DNA of 64,000 nucleotides, taken from NCBI GenBank assembly GCA_033065855.1, contig JAVXUO010002754.1, positions 174,264 through 238,263 of the forward strand, read 5' to 3'. Shown here piece by piece: positions 37,659 to 48,880 of the stretch (positions are counted from its first letter, which is position 1; the number at the start of each line of letters is the position of its first letter). Both the position numbers and the translations under genes were made by a program. Origin of the DNA: Escallonia rubra (lineage: Eukaryota; Streptophyta; Magnoliopsida; Escalloniales; Escalloniaceae). The notes under the pieces were generated by a model that made no database searches, was not told the DNA's origin, and was given only the letters and a program-made list of their open reading frames with translations.

Positions 37659-38811
37659 TGATAGAAAATGTGAAGGGAAAGATAATTATATAAGATAGCA
37701 TTGATAAAATTGACTACAACGATGTCTTTATATAGGCAAGAAAAAATTATCCTACCCCAAATATAAAAGAGAATCCTATACAAGTTAGGCGAACTCTAAA
37801 ATGTTCTAGACATAGGACCATAGGAAAAAGGTAATTGCCATATTAATATATATAATCTAACATCCCTCCTCAAACTTAAGTTGGTAGAAAAGATAAGCTA
37901 GAGTTTGGAGGTTAAGTCCAGAGCGGTGTCTTGATACTAGCTGCACTATGAGAGATCTAAGTTGAGATGATTCCATGTGTTGAGTCCGGCGATGCATGAG
38001 CAGGGCAGGAGTCCCAGGGCGAGATGTCCGACAACCATCAAGGTCTTGGGGCAAAGTCCGGCAACTAAGAGCAAGACAGAAGTCCCAGAATAAGGTCCGG
38101 CAACTAAGAACATAGCAGGAGTCCCGGGGAGAGGTCCGACGACCATAAAGGTCTTAGGGTGAGGTCCGGCGACTAAGAACATAGCAAGAGTCCCAGAACG
38201 AGGTCTGCAGACTAAGAACAGATCAAGAGTCCCGGGCGCAAGGTCCGACGTCCATAAAGATCTCGGGGTGAGGTTTGACGACTAAGAACAAGACATGAAT
38301 CCCAGAACGAGATCTGCAGACTAAGATATATATTAGCAAAGAGAGATAAGTTAGAGTTGATGAATAGTAAGAGTGGGCGGTGACTAGAGTTTCAACAAAA
38401 ACGAAGATCATTGTATAGAAAAGGCAGGAAAGAAAGACCAAAATTATGAACTTAAGAAGAAAAAAAAGAGAACGAAAATAAACAAAAGCACATGAATTGG
38501 CCCCGCGAACGACAGAAGGCCCGACGAACGGGAGAAGGCTGTCCGCCGGAGTTTACGAAAGCAGTTGAAAGACTCTCAAACCGGCGGATCGTACGGCTCT
38601 GATACCATGATAGAAAAGGTGAAGGGAAAGATAATTATATGAGATAACATTGATAAAACTGACTACAATGAAGACTTTATATAAGTGAGAGAAAACAATC
38701 TTACCACAAATAGAAAAGAGAATCATATACAAGTTATAAGAACTCTAGAACGTTCTAAACATAGGACAATAGGAAAAAGGTAATTGCCATAATAATATAT
38801 ATAATCTAACA
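37659..38811 (-). mobile_element. Small non-autonomous LTR element (TRIM-like), both LTRs present
   Basis: Two direct 204-bp repeats, 37659-37862 and 38608-38811, begin TGATAGAAAA and end AATCTAACA. The 5-bp target duplication GTTTG is at 37654-37658 and 38812-38816. On minus, TGGTATCAGAGCC next to the right LTR is an initiator-Met primer-binding site, and GAGGAGGGA next to the left LTR is a polypurine tract, so the element reads right to left. The 745-bp interior has no gag or pol. By eye the LTRs differ at about 25 of 204 sites (near 12%), which with usual plant rates suggests several million years. Structurally whole for a non-coding element; it would have depended on a partner in trans. 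Confidence 0.88.
38012..38326. repeat. About 108-bp higher-order tandem repeat inside the small LTR element
   Basis: Alternating blocks of about 70 and 39 bp built from AGTCCC, AGGTCCG(G/A)CGAC, CTAAGAACA and CCATAAAGGTCT motifs, three units with drift. It makes up most of the interior between the LTRs. Confidence 0.75.
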
Positions 38812-39200
38812 GTTTGGATGTGGTTAGGGAAGTAATCTCTCACTCGCGGGACTTCCTGTTATTCATCAAATACCGTGACATAAATCTCTCTCGAACATTC
38901 CAACTCAAATCCGCAAGAATCCAACACATATGACTTAGCTTAAGCTAAATTCAGATGGCAATGCAAACTCAAAAACCAATATATCTAAAGCAACTACAAT
39001 TCTGAGACCATAAAGGACATTGGTTGGTGGACTGCTCCCATGGCCTATGGTTTACTGACTACCAAACTGCCAAGCTATGAGCGGGTTGAGATGGTCTCCT
39101 ATTGGCTTATACTCATATTCGAAACATAAGAGACTCATGCTTGATGTGGATGCTAGAAGTGTCATCTTCTTACTCTTAAATAAATAATAAGCCCCCTATC

Positions 39201-39866
39201 CCCAATTCTGAGATTTTAGTTCCTGTTGCAGGGCGTTTTACATGGACTTTATTTTTCCCTTCATTTTGCATTAAAGGAAGATAAGGGCATTTTGAAAAAA
39301 TTCAGAAGATGGATAGACAGCCTCTTGCAGGGATAATTTGGCATGTTTTTTAAGGAAAAAACAATGATTTGGGCCGTCCGCAACGTGGCACGAGCGACTG
39401 AAAATCAGCTAGAAAAATAGCATTTTTTCTAGTGCTATATGGGGTTAGGCCCTGTGTATATGTGTGCGCATTTGTGTTTGACTACAAATAAGTAAAAGGA
39501 TAAATTTCAAAAGTTTAGGGAATTACCCATTCCAAAACATTCAACAAATTCGTTACACCTCCGATCCTCGACGTAAGATTCCTATTAAAGCACGCGTGCG
39601 CCAAATTGGATGAAGCACAACATTGATTGCATCGCGGGCGGCATCAAAGTGGTCAAGAGACAAAATCAAAGTGGAGATTAGAGTTGTGAGTGAAGACTAT
39701 GCTCCATAACGGTTTTTAGTCAGCATCACATATACATTCATGCGTGTCATGTAAATTTAAATTATTTTTACAATTTTTGAATATCGAGTATATTTAAAAT
39801 TTTAAATACGACTAAGACACGACATGAATGCTGATCTGAAAAGGGGTCAAAGCATAATTTTTAAAA
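39201..39866. other. Intergenic stretch with a dispersed GGAGATTAGAG segment
   Basis: About 39665-39735 resembles a segment tandemly doubled at 43895-44005. The rest is unremarkable AT-rich DNA up to the Mutator-like element. Confidence 0.45.
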
Positions 39867-41116
39867 GGCTTAATTGCACTGTAAACCCCGTGTTTGACAA
39901 AGAATTGCAACCAAAACTCCGAAGTTTTCAACTCAACACCCAAGACCCCAATGTTTGCTATCTGTTGCAATGTCATGATTTTACTTATGGGAGTTAACGA
40001 TTCCGATACTTTTCAAGGGTAATTTCGTCTTTTTCAGTCATTCTTTATGTTATTTTGCACAAGTCATATCTCAACCAATTTTGATGGCCCAGATTAAAAC
40101 ACGTGTCTAGCTTGAATGTTGCTAACCTGAGATTGCAAAATCATAAACTCACTGGCTGTTTCTCCTTCTGCCCTCAACCCAACTCCACCCAAAACCCAAT
40201 GTACATCATCAACAACCCACCAACACCATTCCAGATGGCCACCCAACCATCAACCCCGCCTTCCTTCATCTGCCACCGCCACCACCATCGATCCGCCACC
40301 ACCACCAACTATTGGCCAACCACTGCCACCACTACTAAACCACCACCACCACTAACTGGCGATAAGCCTGTGTCTATCTTCAGGTCGTCGTTGACCTTAT
40401 GGGTTGCTTAAGAAACATGTAAATTATATTGGGCATTTGATAATTATAGGTGGTTTGGACGAATCTAATTAATGGCTTATAGGGTTTTGTCTCAGGGAAG
40501 TGAAAGATGACTTGTCATCGAGGTAACAACCCTAAGAAATTGAGGGTCCAAATGGGTTTGGGTGGGGGCATTGATGATGGTGTGATGTGGTGATGGGTGG
40601 CAAGGCTTAGGAGGGCAATGTCTTGTTTGTGGTGGGATAACGGTGATGTCGCTGTGCTGATGAATGGCAACGCTATAAACTGGTGGTAATGGTTGATTGG
40701 TTATTGGGTTGGTTGGATTATTATGGTGCAAGCAAAGGTTGGGATGGCTAGGCGAGGGACTGGTTAAAGCCACCACCACTGACATGATTTTTGATGGTGG
40801 TTGTTGGTGGTGCTACCAGAGGTGCATTGTGGTTATGATTTTTGGTGTTGGCTGTGAGATTATGGAATGTATGTTGGTGGTGTTATGTGGTAGTGGTGGT
40901 GGGATGAGATGGTCATTCAGGGAAGAGGAAGATGACAAGCTAATAAAAACTAATGAGTTGACTATCTTACCCTTGGTAAGTAGCGGATTTTCTCACGTCC
41001 GTTAGTAAAATCATGACATTGCAACATATCACAAACCTTGAGGTCTTGTGTGTCGAGTTGTAAACTTTAAGATTTTGGTTACAATTATTTAGCAAACATA
41101 GAGTTTACAGTAAGTC
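39867..41116. mobile_element. Non-autonomous Mutator-like TIR element with 9-bp target duplication
   Basis: Flanked by TTTTTAAAA at 39858-39866 and 41117-41125. The ends form imperfect long inverted repeats of roughly 130 bp: left GGCTTAATTGCACTGTAAAC, right (reversed) GACTTACTGTAAACT, both leading into a segment containing TGTTGCAATGTCATGATTTT. The interior has a CCACC-rich tract at about 40170-40360 and GGTGG-rich text at about 40550-40920. No transposase (MuDR-type) is visible. Long TIRs and 9-bp duplication point to the Mutator superfamily. Confidence 0.72.
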
Positions 41117-41644
41117 TTTTTAAAACATTGTTAGGAGTTAGAACATCAAAATCAAAATAATAATAATAATTATTGTATAACTATCGGAATTTAGATGTCT
41201 TTGTCAAGCTTTTTTCTCTTCGAATCAAAGATCTAGGGCTGGGAAGTCTTGAATCGAGAGGGATGAGAGTGGAAGCAGACTAGCGGCAAAGGCAACGAGC
41301 GCGACCGACCACCGGCAGGTGAGTCTTCTGATGATCTTCCTCTCTCTCGTTTCCTCTATCGTCTATTTTTCTTTAGGAGAAGCTCTACCTTCTCTCATCG
41401 CCTTAGCACTCGATGCAGTAGGCTATTTGTGGGTGTGGAGTATGGACCAATTTATTCGGTTGAGGCGGGATAGTTCTCTCTTTGACTCTGAATGTAGTTC
41501 TCTTGTTTACTATTGACATTTTACGATTTCAGTTGGGACCTGGAGTTGGAGCTATAAATAACAACCAAAATCCTTCACCTCCGCCCAATCACGGCACTAC
41601 ACCCCTTTGGAACTTTGCTACTTTTGAAACTTTGATGCTACTCC
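41117..41644 (+). other. Possible orphan leader and exon fragment left of the hAT element
   Basis: About 41220-41319 looks like a GC-richer leader ending CCGGCAG before GTGAGTC. About 41531 onward follows a TTTCAG and stays open (QLGPGVGAINNNQNP, then PPNHGTTPLWNFATFETL). No protein was recognised, and the frame runs into the hAT element at 41645. It may be the 5' stub of a gene cut off by the insertions, or chance. Confidence 0.25.
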
Positions 41645-43566
41645 CAGTGGCGGAGCTACGTTGGAACAAGGGGGGGCTGATGTACCCCCTCAACTTCTGA
41701 ATTTTTTTTTTCATTTCACCTCATCTACTGTCTATATCTCTCTCACTCACTCACTCTCTGCGACTTTCCCTACACTGCCTAAGTCTTTCACCCACTCCCA
41801 CTCTCCCAGACCGGCAAACCGCAGACAGCCACTCACCGGCGACGGCCGACAGCGAGTGGAGATCAGCTCTAATCTGACACGAGTGGTCGTCTTCACTCTT
41901 TAGAACTGGAACTGTCAACTGATTAGAAGAAGCATTGACCGGCGGACTGACCAGCGAGTGACAACGGCGAGGCGAGGTGCCCGTGACCATTTCTACTATC
42001 TTTTTGGTTTCTCTCCTTTCCTCTGTCTGCAACAGTGCAACTTCTGATCTCCCATTCAATCTAATTATGCCATTCCACAAAAGGAGGTAACAATTCTAAC
42101 TCCAATTCTAATTTTACTGTAAAGATCACATCTGGGTCTCTGTTCCTTGACTGCAGAAGTTCTAAATTTGGTAATTTTCGTTCATATCACTACTGTCTAA
42201 ATCTGAATTTGAAAAATCATGTTGTGTCATTGCTGTCTAAATCTGAATTTGAAAAATCATGTCGTGTCAGTTGGTGCTTGTAGAACAACTGTGTACTTCC
42301 TCTTCCTGTTTTGGATTTTGGGGGGCTAGTTAATGTGTTGTAGTGATATGTGATGTGTCAATATCAGGCCAAAGGCTGTCAAGCAATCTTGATAATTGAG
42401 TTTCTCATAGTTGTGACTGAAAAATTTGACCACACCTCCAGTATGATATTCTCCATTTAAAGGCCTACTTATGTTATCTGTATCTGAAGGGTGATTCATC
42501 ATTGGAAATTGCCCTCCCTGATGTTTATTAAAAAATATTGCTTTGACAGTTTGACTCTCTTTAACGTTCAAGGTATCCATAAGTTGTTGCTACTTGCAAT
42601 TTTAACAAAGCACGATTACACGTTCAAGGTTCCATGGTACCTGTTTTATTAGTTATCAGTACTAGAGATGTTTGACAAAGGGTACTGTGTTAAATATCTC
42701 TAGTATGGAGCTTACCTGAAAGTGGATGGAGATAACGATAAGGACTTCTTGAGCAAAGATGGATACAAGGAAAGGAATGAATTATCTCTCGAAGGAGATA
42801 ACGATAATGATTTCATAGTTGAAAGCTGATGTAGTTTGATATCTTTGGGAAAATGATCTTACTCGAAGTGTCAAGTTTGCAAAGATAGGATACAAAATTT
42901 TGAGGCAAAAAATTTTGAAAGCAATTTGCAGTTGCCTAGGTGCTTCCTCTGATCAATGCATAAACTAAAATGAAGCTAACACCAAGTCCAATATTAAAGT
43001 CACTAATAAAATTCTCTCTATTTACAGTATGTGCAGAGTATATAATTGCAGTAAAGATGACTCCCACATTCTTAGGTAACTGAACTAGATGATTGTGTTT
43101 GTGTTAGTTGAGGTCCTTAGTGTAGCATGCAGTTAATGGTAAATCATATCGTATTGCCTTGCTCTTTTCTCCCTTAATATTTCTATGGCATGGTTTTTTT
43201 TTAGTGAATTCAGCTTGTGAGCTGGTTTATGTGTGTGCTGGTGTCTCAATTTGCATATGCACCACATTGTTGTATTTTCGAATTTCATATGTGCAATATA
43301 ACTCTAGAGGAGGAGTCACCGTAGGACAATCGGTTCGACGTTCAACAAACGAGAAGCAAAATTCAGGTTGCTGGTGTCCTGTTCTACCTTCAGTCTTTAA
43401 GCTCCCATGCCAAAATTGCTAGTGGCATTATTTTGAACCGTTCTGCACTTTCTTTGGTGGGAAAGATTTTTTTTTTGGTTCACCTTTTAGGTTTGAATTT
43501 TTTTTTTTTTTGGTGACTTTGATATCTTTTTTGCACCCCTGAAGTAAAGTCCTAGTGCCGCCACTG
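41645..43566. mobile_element. Non-autonomous hAT-like element, 1.9 kb, 8-bp target duplication
   Basis: Perfect 8-bp duplication GCTACTCC at 41637-41644 and 43567-43574. Short terminal inverted repeats start CAGTGGCGG on both ends (left CAGTGGCGGAGCTACG; right, reversed, CAGTGGCGGCACTAGG). Duplication length and CAG(T/C)GGCGG ends fit hAT. No hAT transposase or dimerisation domain was recognised; the longest frames are about 100 codons. The interior has a 40-bp tandem duplication at 42193-42270 and T runs near the right end. Confidence 0.75.
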
Positions 43567-44649
43567 GCTACTCCTATATTTTAATGAACCCAAGAGCTAA
43601 ATGGATATTTGGGAATGTTAGTGAATTTTCTTGGAATTATTTAGCTACAAAAGTAAGGGAAAACCATTGACCTGGCTAGAGAGGAAGAAGATGATGGTTA
43701 GCAAGCTGGAATTCTCATTGATTTTTCCCGTGCCCACTTCTCCCTTTATTTTAGAAAGGAGGTTAAAACTGTTTTCCCCATATTTTAGTATATTAAAATA
43801 GTAAAACAAAATGGAAAAGGTTATCGAAAGCCTAAGACATAGATTTGGAGTACTTATTTCCACAAATTTGTGATATTAATGGCCAATGGAAAATCAGCAT
43901 GGAGATTAGAGCTGTGAATGAAGAATACACACCAAAATGGTTCCTAGTCAGCATGGAGATTAGAGCTGTGAGTGAAGAATACGCACCATACTGGTTCCTA
44001 GTCAGCATCCTTCACGCGCCATAACCTTTCTTTTATCCGCAAATGTTTATCTTCATGCGCTTCATTCCTTTGTTTCGCCTTAGCCATTTTTCAACACATT
44101 AGCCGTGCATTTCCAGCTATGTTTGATGCTGCCCCCCTTTTCTTCTTCAAATTGGCCCTGATTTTAACGGGTGGTTGAGATAGGTCCCTGATACTCCTTC
44201 CCCCTTTAAAAAGTCTCTCCTTCTCCGTAGTAAGATTTGGAAGTTTTAGTTATATAAATTCTTAGTCTTTCTAGTTTCCATGTAGCCTCCTCTTCACTCA
44301 TGCTTGTCCAACCAATTAGAACTTGAGGTACATAAATGCCAATACGCCATACCTTTGGATCATCTTCCTGTTCAAAATCTGAGTTGGTTCTAGGAGAAAT
44401 TGGCCCTTTTCATTGGTTGGAGGAAGTTAAGGATTATCAGTTGTCTGCTGTCATGGTGTAGGTTTTAAGAAGGATACATGAAAGACTAGATGGATTGGGA
44501 CTGGGGTGGTAAGTCTAGCTTCTAGGTACAATCCCTATGTTTGCAACAATTTGGAAGGGGCCATAGTATTTGGGTGACAGCTTTAGGTTTCTTGTCAAGG
44601 CCAGTCTATTTTGTTTTTTTTTGGGATTGAACGGAACAAAATAACAAAC

Positions 44650-47600
44650 TTAGCTACGTGGGTATTCTACCCCAATTACATCTGCAAGGAGCAGTGAACT
44701 TAGCTCTACAGAGGGGTGGTTGAGATAAATAAAAGCCCCATCTTGCTTGGTTCCTAAATTCGCTAACAAGTCAGCACATTGGTTTCCTTCTATAAATACA
44801 TGCTTAATTTTCGACTTAGTCGCAACAAACAAAAGGCGACAATCTTTCAACATCGTAAATAGAGGATGAAATGTTTCTATCTCAGTTGCAGTCATTAACT
44901 GTTGAGCCACCAGGGAGTCAGTTTCAATCGTGGCTTCATGAAAATGTTGATCTTTGATAACTTGTAATGCTTTGAGAATTCCATGAATTTCTGCTTCCAG
45001 GCTATCATCAGTAGGTAGTCTTCCAATGAAGCCTCCTTTCCATTGCCCTTGGTCATCACGAATTATGCCCCCGTACCCTCTTCTTAGGTTTCCCTTTGCA
45101 CACCCATCAGTGTTGACTTTGAGGGTACCTGCATGTGGAAACAACCATTTAATCAGCCTAGTAGTAGTGCTTGGTAGGAGAGATGGCTTACTGGAGATGC
45201 TCTCTAAATCGTTAGCCAGCTCAAGCACTCCCTTCCAGGCTTGCCACACTTGAAAGGTAGTGCCCTCGATGCTCTCTTTGTTTCGTTCCTTCCAGTTCTG
45301 CCATAGACAAGCTAAAAACATGGATTTCCATTTGAAGTTCATGAACAGCAGATTATCTCCCATATTCAAGTTCATTTTTATCCAATCAATGACAATATAT
45401 CTGAGGTTCTGTTTAAAGATACAAGAATTAAACAGCTTCGTCCATAAGTTTTTGGCATTAGGACATTTCCTGAGGGTATGGTCTATAGTCTCAGCTTCTT
45501 TTTTGCATCTGCTGCAAATGGCATTAGGGCTAATGTTTCTAATAGCTCTCAGCTCATTAGTTAGCAGCCTACCATGAGTGATAATCCAAATGAAGAACTT
45601 GAATTTTGGGGGGATCTTAAGCCTCCATATCCAATCAAAATTCAGATATGTGGTATTAGGAACATCCAGAGAAGCAGCAATCCTATAGGCACTAGCAGTT
45701 GAAAGCTTTCCATTTTTCACAACTCCCTAAAAAGGGGAGTCCTCTTTAGGTTGTTGTATGGGAAGGTGGATAGTAGTAATGGCCTGAATTTCAGGGTTAG
45801 GAAGGTATTTAGCTAGGGCCTGCACATTCCAGCTTCCATCAGGTGAAATAACTTCATCAACATTCAAGTTAGGATCAGTAACATGATTGGTGTTAAGGGG
45901 TCCAGGTCCAACCCACCAGTCTTTCCAAAAGGATATGGTGTTGCCATTTTGGACATGCCATTTAATACCACCATTCAAAATAGGTATAGTAGCTCTAATG
46001 CTTCTCCAGATATGAGATCCCCCACTTTTCTTTGGCCAATTCCTAGGATTACAAGAATCAGAATATTTGGCCTTCAAAACTTTAACCCACAGGTGATCTT
46101 CTTTAACAATCATCTTCCAACTAATCTTAGAAGTCAAGGCAAGGTTGTTGAGGTGAGCTTTCCTAAGATTAATCCCCCCAGTCCTTTTAGGTTGGCAAAC
46201 ATTATTCCAGTTGACAAGGTGGATTTTCCTAACTGAAGCAGTATCCCCCCACAAGAAGTTCCTATTAATCTTATCCATCTCATCAGTGATCCTTTTGGGC
46301 AATATTTGGGCTTGCATAACATGGTTAGCCATAGTAGATGTCACAGATTGTATTAAAGTAGCTCTACCAGCTAAAGACAGAAACTTAGTTTTCCAACCAG
46401 CCAGCTTATTTTGCATTCTCTTAATAATATTATCATAAAGATTTCTAGACACTCTTATGCACCATAGGTATGCCCAGATAGATTCCTAAGCTGGAAGTAA
46501 GGGGGATACCACATCGAAGGCTGAGCTCCTTGGCCCTATGGCTAGGGACATTAGGAGATAGATAAAGCTTAGATTTCTGAAGGTTAACCTTTTGACCAGA
46601 CAGAGAGCAAAAATCATTCAAAATATGCATGAAAGTATCACAATTGTAGTTGCTATCATGGCAAAATAGCATAAGATCATCAGCATAGAACAAATGAGAA
46701 ATAAAGGGGCCAGATTTAGAAGCTCTCAGGCCAAGGCAATTTTTATCCTTGTTAATATGATGGATCATATGAGATAGTCTCTTAATGCACAAAGCAAAAA
46801 TATAAGGGGATAAAGGGTCTCCCTGTCTCAGCCCCCTGCCAAGATTTATAGGAGGGAGAGGTTGACCATTCCAGAGAACAGACATAGAAGCACTCGTAAT
46901 GCAGCTCATAATGATCTTTATCCAATTCAGGGGAAAGTTAAAATCTATCAGAGTTTGTTCTATAAAAGTCCAGCTCATTCTATCATAAGCTTTCTCGAGA
47001 TCTATTTTAAAAATCATCCCACCTCTTTTACCTTTGACATGCTTAAGGGTGTGTATTAACTCTTGAGTGATGATGGTATTATCAATGGTAGATCTGCCAG
47101 GTATGAAACTACATTGGGCAGGGCCTATGATCTTGTGTAACAAAGGTCTAAGTCTAGTCACCAGAAGTTTGGATAGAGCTTTATAAGTAACATTCAGAAG
47201 GCTTATGGGCCTGAATTGAGATATCTCCCGGGGCATGTCAACTTTGGGAATAAGGGTCACATACGCTAAGTTATTATCTTTAGGCATGCTACCACTGTCA
47301 TAACAATCCTTAAGAAATTTACAGCAGGAAGGTCCAACAATCTCCCAGTACTTATGGAAGAAAAAACCATTTAGACCATCAGGCCCAGGGGCTTTGTAAG
47401 GACTAATATTGAGGAAGGCCCTATGAATCTCAGAATCCGTTAAAGGAACTCCAAGCATCCTAGAGTCAGAATCATCAATCTTGGGGCCCCTAATTTCCTG
47501 GTAGATATCATTAATCTAGGAATCAACACTAACATGACTAAACAAGGACTGAAAATAATTACTAATGTGAGTGACAAGGTCCTCCTGTTTAGTAATTCAA

Positions 47601-48757
47601 TACCCAAGCTCATTTATAAGAATAACGATCTTATTTCTTTTCCTTTTAATCACAGTCGACATGTGAAAAAATCTAGTATTTCGGTCTCCCAACTCAAGAG
47701 ATTTAATTCTAGACTTCTGGAACCATATAAGTTGTTCTTGTAAAAGAGTACTGTTATACTCATTCCTAAGCTCTTGTTCAAGAAGTTGAAGATTATGGGA
47801 AAAGTGATTCGATAAAGCCTCCTGAATTCCCACTAGTCTCGACCACAATCTTTTTTTTCGGTGAAAAATATTTCCAAAAGTGTTTTTGTTCCAAATCTGA
47901 ACATTCTTTCTAAACTGGGAAATGTTATGGCTGAGATCCTTATGAGAATTATCAGGTTTCCAGGCATCTAAAACAATAGGGAGGAGCCCCTCATGTGTGG
48001 CCCAGGCAACCTCGAATCTAAAGGGTTTGGCTCTATACGAGTGAAGTAAACTACCAGTACAGCAAACAAAAATAGGACAGTGATCAGAAGAGTTTATAGG
48101 AAAGTTGTACACCTGATTTTTTGGGGATTTGATGCACCACTCTGTATTAGCCATTGCCCGGTCTCGCCATTTCTGGGTGTTCGCTAAACCCTTTCTGCCA
48201 TCAGTCCAAGTCAATTTAGGTCCGCAGCAACCCAGATCCACCAGATTGCATTGGTTTATGTTGTCTCTGAAATTCTTTATTCGGCTACAATCCAGCAGGT
48301 CTTGACCACCTTTTCTTTCGCTCAAGTCCGAAATATCAGTGAAGGCTCCCCGCAGCATCCAAGGGGGAGCGTTTGGGGCCGCGAAGCTCTTAAGGTTCTC
48401 CCACAAGGCTTTGCGCTTGGGCGCATAGGTGCTGGCATAAACAGCCGATAGGAGCCAGTCGTCCGAATTTGGTTTCGACACCAGGGCATGAACGACTTGA
48501 GGATGGGCTTGAATTATAGATAAAGATATGCAGTTAGGGTTCCACATCAACCAAATACCCCCAGATCTCCCTTCGGGGTCCATAGCATAAGCTTCGGTGA
48601 AGTCTAAATTGGAGAAGAAATTACCCAGTTGCTCCATTTTCACGATGGGTTCAAAAATTGCAACCACAGCAGGTTTAAATCGATTGACCATTTCCCGAAA
48701 ATCCCGTCTAAATCTATTGTTGCCGGCACCATTACAATTCCAAAACAAATAATCCAT
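44650..48757 (-). pseudogene. LINE ORF2: endonuclease, reverse transcriptase, zinc-binding and RNase H regions
   Basis: ORF2 encodes the enzymes of target-primed reverse transcription. Minus strand from 48757: an APE-type endonuclease (MDYLFWNCNGAGNNRF; SGGIWLMWNP; catalytic SSDH in INSSDHCPIFV near 48080). Then the reverse transcriptase at about 47458-46600 (PYKAPGPDGLNG, GLRQGDPLSPYIF, catalytic FYADD near 46680). Then a thumb/connection region to 45727, a zinc-binding block CSRCKKEAETIDHTLRKCPN near 45480, and an RNase H with VNTDGCAKGN, EAEIHGILKAL and ETDS at 45120-44900. The frame is interrupted by stops near 47598, 47517 and 45727 and by a one-base shift near 46450. All catalytic motifs remain readable. 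Confidence 0.88.
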
Positions 48758-48880
48758 AAAAAAAATTTGCAGGGGTAAAGAAACAAACTAACAGGACACT
48801 TAAGCCTGGGGATCCATCGGTTGTAGCTGACCATCACTTCTGGCTGGTCTTTCACACCCAATGGTCTGATCAACGGGATT

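Larger units (their letters stand above)
36300..39200 (+). mobile_element. Decayed L1-type LINE, split by an LTR element
   Basis: Plus-strand frames, broken by stops and shifts, encode ORF2: PLLxKPVSF-type RT motif near 36390, KLNLEKASNHLNWEFLFR at 36500, LRQGNPLLPYLFIFSLNEL at about 36675-36730, a zinc-binding block CRNGCGQPKTIDQCLW near 37380-37420, and beyond the inserted element an RNase H start KLNSDGNA near 38945. A Lys-rich AT end occurs near 39190. The endonuclease half is not seen. The LTR element at 37659-38811 sits inside with a GTTTG duplication, so the LINE came first. Confidence 0.75.
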
